Positions 53,657 to 61,042 of a stretch of 64,000 nt of DNA are shown in pieces. The notes beneath the pieces were generated by a model. That model made no database searches and was not told where the DNA came from. It saw only the letters and a program-made list of their open reading frames with translations. Position numbers and translations under genes: made by a program. The stretch is from Phycisphaeraceae bacterium. Its GTDB lineage: Bacteria > Planctomycetota > Phycisphaerae > Phycisphaerales > UBA1924. The stretch is taken from contig CP054186.1 in the NCBI GenBank assembly GCA_015200025.1, forward strand, positions 2,058,001 through 2,122,000, read 5' to 3'. The number at the start of each line of letters is the position of its first letter. The first letter of the stretch is position 1.

Positions 53657-53817
53657 CCCGAGTCTGGTTCGGCAAGGCGCAGCCGACAGATTCGCCGTGC
53701 AGGGGCTGGGGGCCCCCGCAACCCCGCCCGGAATGGTGGGATTTCGGGGATGATCGCGAGGGACTTTCCGCCGCGTCGGTGCTGGCCGACGCGACTTTGG
53801 GTCAGGGGATGAGTGTG

Positions 53818-53923
53818 GGAGGGCCCCTCAACGCCGACGCGGGGCGCGAGGGCACCTCTCGCCGCCACCGCCCGTTCGCAAAGACTCACGGGGAGAAGTA
53901 GGGGAAGCCGGAAGGCGAGAGAG
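53818..53923 (+). repeat. Dispersed palindromic repeat, copy 9
   Basis: GAGGGCCCCTCAACGCCGAC, GCGGGGCGCGAGGGCACCTC, CGCCCGTTCGCAAAGACTCA, CGGGGAGAAGTAGGGGAAGC, CGGAAGGCGAGAG. All blocks are present though drifted. Host sequence, so it separates the reverse-transcriptase region from element 2. Confidence 0.65.
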
Positions 53924-53924
53924 G

Positions 53925-54030
53925 CGTGGTGGCGCGTGGTGGCGCTGGGTGGCGTAGGGGCGCGTGGTGGCGTGGGGGCGCGTGGTGGCGTGGTGGCGCG
54001 TGGTGGCGCGTGGTGGCGCTGGGTGGGGTG
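53925..54030 (+). repeat. Degenerate GGTGGCG(C)GT tandem repeat
   Basis: About a dozen drifted copies of GTGGTGGCGC/GTGGGGGCGC units, then GGTGGGTGTGTGTGTG. Next to the element 2 insertion site; slippage-prone, no coding potential seen. Confidence 0.8.
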
Positions 54031-54076
54031 GGTGTGTGTGTGACCCGCGTGGGTGAAGGATGCGAGGGTCAGGGAA

Positions 54077-54103
54077 TGGAGCCGGGGGGAATCGAACCCC
54101 CGA
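54077..54103 (-). other. 3' end of a tRNA-like gene, probably ssrA (tmRNA), as attL of element 2
   Basis: The minus strand reads TCGGGGGTTCGATTCCCCCC then GGCTCCA: a T stem GGGGG/CCCCC, loop TTCGATT, 3' acceptor strand CGGCTCC and discriminator A. The GGCTCCA end is typical of tmRNA. The 5' remainder of the gene is absent here, so the intact gene should lie past the right end of element 2 (>64,000). A tRNA identity is not excluded. Confidence 0.6.
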
Positions 54104-54382
54104 GCACTCGCGGAATCTCCGGGAGAATACGCCGATTCCGACGAGCGCGCAGCGCCAGGCGCAGCGCTGGCGGCACCGGGGCCAAAGCGGGGCGCAGGAC
54201 GGGAACGAACGGGCGACCCGACACGGGGCGCAGTCCCGCCTATGTCGCGGCCTGTGGCCGGGGGCAACCACGCCCCGCCCGACGCCGACCTGGCCCGCCT
54301 CGTGGCGGCGTGGGCCAACCTGCCCCCCGACGTGCGTGCCGGGATCGTCGCGGCACTGCGGACGGCCAAGCCTGCCCGCTGA
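54077..54382 (+). pseudogene. Left-behind C-terminal end of the element 2 integrase (att-crossing frame)
   Basis: The plus-strand frame through the ssrA end reads EWSRGESNPRALAES... and continues with good codon bias to PDADLARLVAAWANLPPDVRAGIVAAL and TGA 54382, a tail often seen on planctomycete integrases. In the excised circle the integrase gene at 63595 would run into this frame through attP. No start or SD here, so in the integrated form it is silent. Confidence 0.5.
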
Positions 54383-54506
54383 CCCCGCCCGACACCCGAC
54401 AGAACCGACGAAACCCGCGATGCCGCGACGCGGCGGGCCATCGCCGCCCGTTCCGTCGGCGGCGATGTCGGCATGGTTCCTTCCCGCCGATCCCGCCGAC
54501 ACGACG

Positions 54507-54554
54507 CCCGCGGGAACAGCCGCGGGGATAGACAGACATTGTTTCGGATGTCCG
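54507..54554 (+). other. Hairpin motif shared by both elements (copy in element 2)
   Basis: CCGCGG-GAACAG-CCGCGG, then GGATAGACAGACATTGTTTCG; same as 12135-12182 apart from a few bases. It lies 125 nt after the integrase-tail stop, matching the 140-nt spacing after the element 1 ATPase, so it may mark transcript ends. Confidence 0.5.
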
Positions 54555-54594
54555 AATACGGTCGCGGGGCTTGTGAGCGTGCCCCCTTTCGCCA

Positions 54595-55260
54595 CTACGC
54601 CCGCTTGCCGAACGAGAGTCGATCGACCAAGATGCCGTCCACGTCTTCCAGATCCAGCATGTACTTGGGTGGTCGAGGAGCGCCGTTCGAGTTGCGGCCC
54701 TGATTCATGCAGCCCAATCGGCTGATCGACGCCTTGTCGAACCGAAGAAACAGCAGTTCTGCAAGTTCCGCCTTGGTCTTGCGGTATCGAGATACTTCTG
54801 TCCGGGTGCGCCGCTCTTTCTCGTAGGCCGACAGGCCGCCCTTCAGTTCGCTGTGCCACTGCTGAAACGTTCGGTTCACGTCGTTGTACTCAACGTCGCA
54901 CAAGGCAATGAGCACGCCATGCTCGCCGTACTTCTTGATCGTGGCGTCAATAGCGCCGCAATCGTTCAGGATGCACTTGTGGTCATCGGACTTGATGGCC
55001 TTTGCCTTCATGTCCCAGTTGACGGAGCCTTTGAGGTCGAAACCAACGGTGCCAAACCGCTCGCCCGGAATCTCGAACTTGCCGCGCAGCCGCCGATGGC
55101 ACAGGTGCTCGAAGTAGAACGCCCACCATTCCATCTGCCGCCAGTTATAGTCCGCAGCCTTGAGCTCGAGAACGGACTTCTTGCCCTCCCAGATGACCGG
55201 CAAGTCGGCGAGAGCCGCTTTGGCAGCCGCGATGTCGTTGGCAAATGCAGATATCGCCAT
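54595..55260 (-). CDS. Putative restriction endonuclease of the element 2 defence operon
   Basis: 221 aa, ATG 55260. WEGKKSVLELKAADYNWRQMEWWAFYFEHLC, then KFEIPGERFGTVGFDLKGSVNWDMKAK and DDHKCILNDCGAIDATI. The Asp...Asp-Leu-Lys...Lys-Ala-Lys layout could be a PD-(D/E)XK nuclease core, but it is not decisive. It lies 14 nt downstream of the FeS-protein gene in a methyltransferase operon, so a nuclease is the natural guess. Family not recognised. Confidence 0.55.
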   Translation of the reverse strand: MAISAFANDIAAAKAALADLPVIWEGKKSVLELKAADYNWRQMEWWAFYFEHLCHRRLRGKFEIPGERFGTVGFDLKGSVNWDMKAKAIKSDDHKCILNDCGAIDATIKKYGEHGVLIALCDVEYNDVNRTFQQWHSELKGGLSAYEKERRTRTEVSRYRKTKAELAELLFLRFDKASISRLGCMNQGRNSNGAPRPPKYMLDLEDVDGILVDRLSFGKRA

Positions 55261-55274
55261 GAATCCCTTCCGTT

Positions 55275-56495
55275 TCAGGTGCGCACCGCAGTGATGAGAT
55301 CGGGCTGTTCTGTAGCCCCAGCACACACAGAGCGCAGGGGACACTCGCTACACCGGGGTGTTCCGGTATTGAAGCACCACTCGGTGCCCACCTTAATCAG
55401 CCCATCGTCGATCTGTCCGGGCGTCATGGTGCCGTCGATCAGCGACACTGCCGACGGGATGTGCTGGGCCTGAACCTTCACTGGAGCCCGCTTGTGACTG
55501 CGGAGGTGGCGGACACAGAGCTCCTTGTTGGCGGCCACAATCGCGGGGGATTCCTGCGCAAGTTCGGACTCAACGCCTCGAAGATTGGTCACTCGCATGT
55601 ACGCCGTGTCGCCACCTTTGCCTTGACCCGGTTGGATGACCTCGTGGCGTCGGAGCCGTGCCTCATCGACCCAGCCCGTCACGATCCCCGTTCGATAGAG
55701 GACGCGACCGGCATTGCTGTCAAATGGAACTTCGTACGACCACGGTCCCCAAGCGGGGTCGTCCCGATTCAGAAGCAGGGGAAAGGAGTGCACAACCCAC
55801 TTGCCGAAGAGATGGGCCGCCTTGTCGCCGATCGCCTTGCCAAGCCCGTATCTGGCGTGGTCTTTGATCAAGTAGGTCATCCCTTCGACCGAGCGCGCGA
55901 AACAGCCATGATCCGCGGTCAAAAAGCGGTGGAGCACGTCCGCCCCCTCTCGCCCTCTCGCGCCGGCCTCCTGAGTCAGCATCAGGGGAACCGCGAGCGG
56001 GGCACCCCAGCGGTAAATGGCATATCCAAGGGTTTGCCGGGCGTTCTCCATGTAGAGGAGATACTTCGCCGGGTTCGAGTCATTTCGCTCAGCCCAAGCC
56101 GCTGCCCTGGCCGCCTTGACGACGGCGTGGCACTCCTCGATTGATGTAGCCGAAATGTGAAAATGCTCGAAGAAATCGAGCGGGCGGTGCAATACGCGAA
56201 CCTCGCGAGAGTACAGGTCGTTTAGAACGCCCACGGCCAGGCGGCGAACACCTTCAATGTCGGGCCCCTGGTCAATCACGGCGGACAGAAGCAGCATTCG
56301 CAGCATCGCCTCGCGACGTGTTACCCCTCCGTCCCTGGAGTCGAGCCTGTCCTCAATCAGCGTGCCCGATTCATCGAAGTAGGAACAGAGCGGGGTGATG
56401 TCTTTCAACTCGGGTTCAGAAGGGAATTGCCGACCTACTTCGGCAACCGCACGAAGCACCTGAAGAGTGTGTTGTAGTCGGGCGCTTGCGTCCAT
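55275..56495 (-). CDS. Iron-sulfur cluster protein of the methyltransferase operon
   Basis: 406 aa, ATG 56495. The C-end carries WCFNTGTPRCSECPLRSVC, i.e. C-x7-C-x2-C-x5-C, close to the 4Fe-4S loop (C-x6-C-x2-C-x5-C) of endonuclease III/MutY glycosylases. The helical N-part (MLLLSAVIDQGPDIEGVRRL) has a HhH-GPD feel, but the Lys/Asp active pair cannot be assigned. Position between methyltransferase and putative nuclease suggests a DNA-lesion or modification-sensing partner, perhaps a base-excising effector. I do not know this three-gene set. Confidence 0.55.
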   Translation of the reverse strand: MDASARLQHTLQVLRAVAEVGRQFPSEPELKDITPLCSYFDESGTLIEDRLDSRDGGVTRREAMLRMLLLSAVIDQGPDIEGVRRLAVGVLNDLYSREVRVLHRPLDFFEHFHISATSIEECHAVVKAARAAAWAERNDSNPAKYLLYMENARQTLGYAIYRWGAPLAVPLMLTQEAGARGREGADVLHRFLTADHGCFARSVEGMTYLIKDHARYGLGKAIGDKAAHLFGKWVVHSFPLLLNRDDPAWGPWSYEVPFDSNAGRVLYRTGIVTGWVDEARLRRHEVIQPGQGKGGDTAYMRVTNLRGVESELAQESPAIVAANKELCVRHLRSHKRAPVKVQAQHIPSAVSLIDGTMTPGQIDDGLIKVGTEWCFNTGTPRCSECPLRSVCAGATEQPDLITAVRT

Positions 56496-56532
56496 CGGTT
56501 CGAGTTCGTGCCATCACGGCGGCCTTGCCGGT

Positions 56533-57399
56533 TCAGAACAGGCGGACGTCGTTCTCGACCTCTTCCTTCATTCGCCGCTGCGCAATCTCGAAGTAGGACT
56601 CGTTGATCTCGATGCCGAGGTAGTCACGCTTGGACTTCGCGGCCATCACGCACGTCGTGCCGCTGCCGCACATCGGATCGAGTACGAGGTCTCCAGGCTT
56701 AGAGAAGCACTGAATCAGATCGTCAGCGAGTTTGTCGGGATACGTCGCGGGGTGCTCAAGTTTTGTGCGATTGCCTTCCGTATTGCTCGTCGCGTACTCC
56801 CAGAGGGTTCCCCGACACTTCATGTCGTTGACCGCTTTGGGCTCGATTTTCTTGAAGCCGCCGTTGGTCAGTCGGTCCGTTCCCGAGTACACCTTGCCAG
56901 CGTGCTTCGACGGGACCATCAGTGTGCTCTTGTCGAAATGCCTGGGTCGTTCGCCCCGAAAGAAAATCAGAATGTACTCATGGTCGACGCGGAATCGCTG
57001 CGTCCACCAGGCACCCGGGTTTCCATGCCGCTGATAGATGCAGCACTCGAACAAGCGCCATCCGACGCGATCCACCCAATCAACCGCCCATCGGAACGTC
57101 GTGAGTGACTTGGCGAAGTCCTTTGTGCCATCGCCGATCACGACCGCACAGACGCCACCGTCCGTCGTGGCGCGGAAGAGCTCCGAGCCCAGCGTCTTGT
57201 AGTCGAGGCTCCAGTTCTTTCCGTAGTCGCGGATGCCGTCATACGGCGGGCTGAAGACCGTGAGGTCGATGCACCCGCCGGGAAGTTCCGCAAGTGCTTT
57301 CAGGGCATCGGCTTGCAAAATCGTGTTCCGGGGGCAGGCGGTTCCCGCCGCATTCGCGGCAGACACCTCGTTCTTGGGGGTGGACTTGGTGGCGGGCAT
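56533..57399 (-). CDS. DNA methyltransferase, beta class (N4-cytosine or N6-adenine)
   Basis: 288 aa, ATG 57399. Motif IV comes first (LTVFSPPYDGIRDYG) and motif I last (GDLVLDPMCGSGTTCVMAA), the order of beta-class enzymes. SPPY favours N4-methylcytosine but occurs in N6 enzymes too. RVDHEYILIFFRG and HPATYPDKLADDLI fit motifs of the family. First gene of a three-gene minus-strand operon, presumably protecting DNA from the products downstream. Confidence 0.88.
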   Translation of the reverse strand: MPATKSTPKNEVSAANAAGTACPRNTILQADALKALAELPGGCIDLTVFSPPYDGIRDYGKNWSLDYKTLGSELFRATTDGGVCAVVIGDGTKDFAKSLTTFRWAVDWVDRVGWRLFECCIYQRHGNPGAWWTQRFRVDHEYILIFFRGERPRHFDKSTLMVPSKHAGKVYSGTDRLTNGGFKKIEPKAVNDMKCRGTLWEYATSNTEGNRTKLEHPATYPDKLADDLIQCFSKPGDLVLDPMCGSGTTCVMAAKSKRDYLGIEINESYFEIAQRRMKEEVENDVRLF

Positions 57400-57618
57400 C
57401 TGTCAGAACACCTCGGGTCTTTCGCGTTACGGTCGCGACTTCCGCGACCGACCACAAACCGTATGCGCTATCCCCTTGCCGGACCCCTTGGTCCAGACGT
57501 CGAGCCTCGCCAGAGTACCGTGATGCGCGCGGCATCGCAGGGCTTGAGGGGTCAGACGCTACGGCGCTGGGACTGGCGACATGCGTTCCACTGCTGACAG
57601 AAAATCTCCTGGCCGCGC

Positions 57619-57696
57619 TGCGAATCAGCCTCCGCGCCGGAAATAAGGGTTTGGGGGTGGGCCTGTCGCCCGACGCCCCCCGGCAAGGAGACCACC
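57619..57696 (+). promoter_or_regulatory. Conserved 5' leader of the element 2 core operon
   Basis: CGCTGCGAATCAGCC, GCGCCGGAAATAAGGGTTTG, GGGGTGGGCC, GTCGCCCGACGCCCCCCGGC, AAGGAGACCACC. Same block as 17352-17441 of element 1. Sequence from 57400 to 57618 holds no gene that I can support. Confidence 0.6.
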
Positions 57697-58215
57697 GTGA
57701 CCCGAATCGGACTGACCCTCGACGAGCACTTCGACCTCCGCGTGAAGCCCCGGGCGGGTGCGGACCCCGCTTTCCATGAGGCGGCCCAGGACGAACGGGA
57801 CCGGATGTTCCCGATGGCGACGGCCGCCGCGTCGAGCCATCTGCGCTCCCGCGGGTACGACTGCCGCCCCGCGATCCTCGACGCGCTGGTCCGGCAGGGG
57901 GTGGTCACGCCATCGAACCCGGACGCATGGACGCGGGCCGACGTGGACGTCGCGGCGGATCACCTTGAACAGGCAAGTATTCTCACGCCCTTTGCGGCGT
58001 TGTGCATGACCGTTGGGTGCAGGTACGCCGACTTCCTTCTCGCCCTGCGAGAGGCTGCGGAGCGTGAGACGGCCAAGTACGGGCGGCCCGTGCCCGCTGA
58101 CGACACCTACTTCGTCTTGCATGTCGTGCCGCCCAGGGCGACCACCCCGGCGCGGGTCTCGTTCACATTGTGCGACGACATCCGCGAGAGGCTCGAGCGT
58201 GGCGAGGAGGTCTAA
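57697..58215 (+). CDS. Conserved element core protein (172 aa)
   Basis: GTG 57697 (TRIGLTLDEHFDLRVKPRAG), GGAG 6 nt upstream. About 60-70% like the 182-aa protein of element 1 by eye, with the same FTLCDDIRERLERGEEV end. The central EHLEQASILTPFAALCMTVGCRYADF segment is the most conserved middle part. Stop TAA overlaps the next ATG (TAATG), so coupled to the sigma-like gene. Family unknown. Confidence 0.7.
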   Translation: MTRIGLTLDEHFDLRVKPRAGADPAFHEAAQDERDRMFPMATAAASSHLRSRGYDCRPAILDALVRQGVVTPSNPDAWTRADVDVAADHLEQASILTPFAALCMTVGCRYADFLLALREAAERETAKYGRPVPADDTYFVLHVVPPRATTPARVSFTLCDDIRERLERGEEV

Positions 58216-58823
58216 TGCCCGACCCCTCACCGATCGAGATTGAACTCACGCCCGACCTGCTCGACTACGCGCGGCGGGTTGGATTCGCAGCGGCCAAGCA
58301 GCACTGCGAGCCGGGCGTCAGCCACGACGATGTTGTGCAGGAAGCCCTCCTCCACCTGATCGCCAAGCCGCCCGTATGGGACCCGGCCCGGGGTGCGAGC
58401 CCGAAGACGTTGATCTTCGTGATTGTGAAGACGGCGGTGCTGAAGCACGCGGAGCGAGAAGAGCGTGCCCTCAGGAACTTCAAGACGCTGCGCGTGGCCG
58501 CAGACACGAGACAGAACGCGAGCGAGGGCGTCTACGAGGATCCCAAAGGACGGGAGATCGCCCGCAACCGCACGGTCGGCCTGTCGCAGTCGTCCTGGGC
58601 GACGGAGGACGTGCTGGAGTTCATCGACAACGAGGACAGCCGTGCGCTGTGCCGCACGATCATGGAGTTCGATGGGAACGTGAGCGAGGCTGCGAGACGG
58701 CTTGGCATGAAGGAGAGCACGGTCAGGTACCGGCTCGGTTTGCTGATCCCGAAGCTGCTGGCTAAGGGCTTCAAGGTTGTCTCAGAAGGAGAGTTTCATG
58801 AACGGAAACGCGGTCAAGGATGA
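58215..58823 (+). CDS. Sigma-70-like DNA-binding protein of element 2
   Basis: 202 aa, ATG 58215. Sigma region 2-like N-part (LTPDLLDYARRVGFAAAKQHC...HDDVVQEALLHL) and region 4-like HTH (NVSEAARRLGMKESTVRYRLGLLIPKLL). Its last 26 nt overlap the capsid gene start, and that end is the same in both elements. It may act as the late-gene activator of the element. Confidence 0.75.
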   Translation: MPDPSPIEIELTPDLLDYARRVGFAAAKQHCEPGVSHDDVVQEALLHLIAKPPVWDPARGASPKTLIFVIVKTAVLKHAEREERALRNFKTLRVAADTRQNASEGVYEDPKGREIARNRTVGLSQSSWATEDVLEFIDNEDSRALCRTIMEFDGNVSEAARRLGMKESTVRYRLGLLIPKLLAKGFKVVSEGEFHERKRGQG

Positions 58824-60696
58824 CCTGCTGCTCACGGCCGCCGGGGTCGAGATCGAGGCTGCGGGCAAGGATGCCCGCCCCAAGATCAGCGTCGTCGCCT
58901 ACACGGGCCGCATCATGCGCGTGCCCGGCTGGGGCGACATCGCGATCGACCTGGCGGGTTTGGAAGCGGGCGGCCAGGTGCCCCTGCTGGCCGACCACAA
59001 CGCCACGGTCGGCAGCGTCGTCGGCCACGGCGAGCCCGCCGTCGCCAACGGACGGCTGATGGTCGCGGGCGTCGTCAGCGGCGCTGGCGAACCCGCGCGG
59101 CACGTCGTGGAGATGGCCAGAGGGGGCTTCCAATTCCAGGCGTCGGTGGGCGTCGCGCCGACCGAGCACGAGCGGGTGAAGCCCAATCAGTCAGTCGAGA
59201 TCAACGGGCGGTCGCTGTCGTCGCCGGGCGGGTTCACGCTTGTGCGCAAGGGGCGGCTGCGGGAAGTCAGCATCACGCCGCTGGGGGCCGACGCGGAAAC
59301 GTCGGTGGCCATCGCGGCTTCACGTCAAGGACGGACGAACATGGCGGACATCGCACACGAGGATCAGATCCGCGCCGATGAGCGCGACCGACTGAAGGAG
59401 ATCGAGTTGACCTGCCGCCCCATCTTCGCGGGTGGCAGCGAGCGGGATTGGGGCGTGCACCAGAAGCGAGTGGACGACATGAAGGCCAAGGCCGTCGCGG
59501 GTGACATGACCGTCAGTGAACTGCGCGCGGGCGTGCTCGAGGTCCTGCGGGCCTCGCGGCCTGTGTTCTCCGGCGTCATCACCGGCGGCGGCTCGGGCCA
59601 CATCCCGCGTGCCCGGGTGATCGAGGCGGCGATCCTCAAGCGGGCGGGCTTCGCGGCGCTCGCCGAGAAGGCCCTCGGCCCGGCGTGCATGGAGGCGGCC
59701 GACGATCTGCGGGTGGCCCACACGCTCGACCTCTGCCGCGCTGCACTGCAGCACGAAGGGATCGACGCCCCGGCCGACCGCGAGGGCATGGTGCGAGCGT
59801 CGCTGACGACGCACACGCTCACCGAGGCGCTGGGTGCCGCCGTCAACAAGGTGCTGCTCGACGGCTATCAGGAGAGCCCGGCGACCTGGCGGTCCTTCGC
59901 GGGCGTGCGGAGCGTGCCGGACTTCAAGACCGCGACCGCGATCCGTCCGTCGTTCACTGGCTCCCTTCAGCAGATCCCGCCCGGCGGCGAGTTCAAGCAC
60001 GGCGGTGCGGACGAGGCGACGACCCAGTACAAGGTGGACACCTACGGCAAGATGTTCTCCATCGACCGCCGCGACCTCATCAACGACGACCTGTCGCTCT
60101 TCGACAGCGTCGCCCGCGCGATGGGCCAGGCGGCGATGCGGAAGCTCAGCGACCTGGTGTACGACACGTTGTTGTCGAACGCCGGCGCGTTCTTCTCCGC
60201 GGGCAACGGCAACTACATCACCGGGGCCGACACCAACCTCAGCACCGACGGCCTGACGAAGGCGATCACCGCCATGCTCACGCAGCGGGATGCCGAGGGC
60301 AACGACCTGGACCTGCGGCCGACCCGGCTGGTCGTGCCGCCGGAACTCCAGACGGTGGCCCGCGCCGTGCTCGAGAGTGAGTACATCGCGGCCCAGACGA
60401 ACCTGCCGACCGGCAACAGCCTGCGGAACGCAGTGGGCCTCGAGGTCGAGCCGCGCCTGAGCAACACGAAGAAGTACGGCACCAAGGCCTCGACGAAGCA
60501 CTGGTACCTGTTCGCGGCTCCGGCGGCAAGCCCGATCATCGTCGGGTTCCTCAACGGTCAGCAGACGCCGACGGTCGAGTTCTTCGGCCTCGACCAGACG
60601 GTGAACAAACTGGCGGTGTCGTGGCGCGTGTACTTCGACTTCGGCGCGGCCCTGTGCGACCCGCGGGCGGCGGTGCGGAGCAAGGGCGAGGCGTAA
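58798..60696 (+). CDS. Prohead protease - major capsid protein fusion (intact)
   Basis: 632 aa, ATG 58798 with AAGGAG 6 nt upstream. Residues 1-165 look like a prohead protease: VPLLADHNATVGSVVG (candidate His) and GGFQFQASVGVAP (candidate Ser), ending LREVSITPLG. A linker of about 130 residues, partly Arg/Glu helical (delta/scaffold-like), follows. Residues of about 290-632 resemble Mu gpT-like capsid proteins: FSIDRRDLINDDLSLFDSVARAMG, LVVPPELQTVARAVLESEY and YLFAAPAASPIIVGFLNG. Such fusions self-process during head assembly. Confidence 0.85.
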   Translation: MNGNAVKDDLLLTAAGVEIEAAGKDARPKISVVAYTGRIMRVPGWGDIAIDLAGLEAGGQVPLLADHNATVGSVVGHGEPAVANGRLMVAGVVSGAGEPARHVVEMARGGFQFQASVGVAPTEHERVKPNQSVEINGRSLSSPGGFTLVRKGRLREVSITPLGADAETSVAIAASRQGRTNMADIAHEDQIRADERDRLKEIELTCRPIFAGGSERDWGVHQKRVDDMKAKAVAGDMTVSELRAGVLEVLRASRPVFSGVITGGGSGHIPRARVIEAAILKRAGFAALAEKALGPACMEAADDLRVAHTLDLCRAALQHEGIDAPADREGMVRASLTTHTLTEALGAAVNKVLLDGYQESPATWRSFAGVRSVPDFKTATAIRPSFTGSLQQIPPGGEFKHGGADEATTQYKVDTYGKMFSIDRRDLINDDLSLFDSVARAMGQAAMRKLSDLVYDTLLSNAGAFFSAGNGNYITGADTNLSTDGLTKAITAMLTQRDAEGNDLDLRPTRLVVPPELQTVARAVLESEYIAAQTNLPTGNSLRNAVGLEVEPRLSNTKKYGTKASTKHWYLFAAPAASPIIVGFLNGQQTPTVEFFGLDQTVNKLAVSWRVYFDFGAALCDPRAAVRSKGEA

Positions 60697-60850
60697 ACGG
60701 ACGGCGCTGGTGCGGCCGGGGGCGGTTGCGGGCTGCCCCCGGCCTTTCTCACACACGGATCACGGATGACGCACGCCGCGCCGATCGCGGCGGCGCGATG
60801 GGTGCGCACTCATGGACGAGCTCAGGAACACGATCGGAGGTCAGACCGCC

Positions 60851-61042
60851 ATGCACCCGCTCCTCACCTATCGCGAGGCGGCGACGGTGCTCGGCGTCAC
60901 GCAGCGCACCGTCTGGACGCTCGTGCAGGCCGGGACGCTGCCCGCGGTGCGCTTCGGGCGCAGCGTGAGGATCGATCCGGCGGACCTGCGGCGATTCATC
61001 GATCGGGCTAAGCGTGCGACGCAGGGGGTGGGCCATGGGTGA
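60851..61042 (+). CDS. Excisionase/MerR-type HTH protein
   Basis: 63 aa from ATG 60851 (GGAGG 10 nt upstream); ATG 60812 would add 13 residues. MHPLLTYREAATVLGVTQRTVWTLVQAGTLPAVRFGRSVRIDPADLRRFI is a complete HTH_17 (excisionase-like) domain. It overlaps the primase start by 8 nt. Likely controls excision or replication of element 2. Confidence 0.85.
   Translation: MHPLLTYREAATVLGVTQRTVWTLVQAGTLPAVRFGRSVRIDPADLRRFIDRAKRATQGVGHG

Noticed and set aside
53925-54030. Repeated GGTGGCGC units as a possible CRISPR array
   Set aside because: Units are about 10 bp, adjacent and degenerate, with no spacers and no cas genes; simple tandem repeat. No CRISPR array was found anywhere in the window.
54060-54725. 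Plus-strand ORF containing GGNRTPEHS and a related GGIEPPSTRG frame
   Set aside because: These are the usual artefacts of translating the 3' end of ssrA/tRNA genes. Only the frame ending at 54382 keeps coding bias afterwards.
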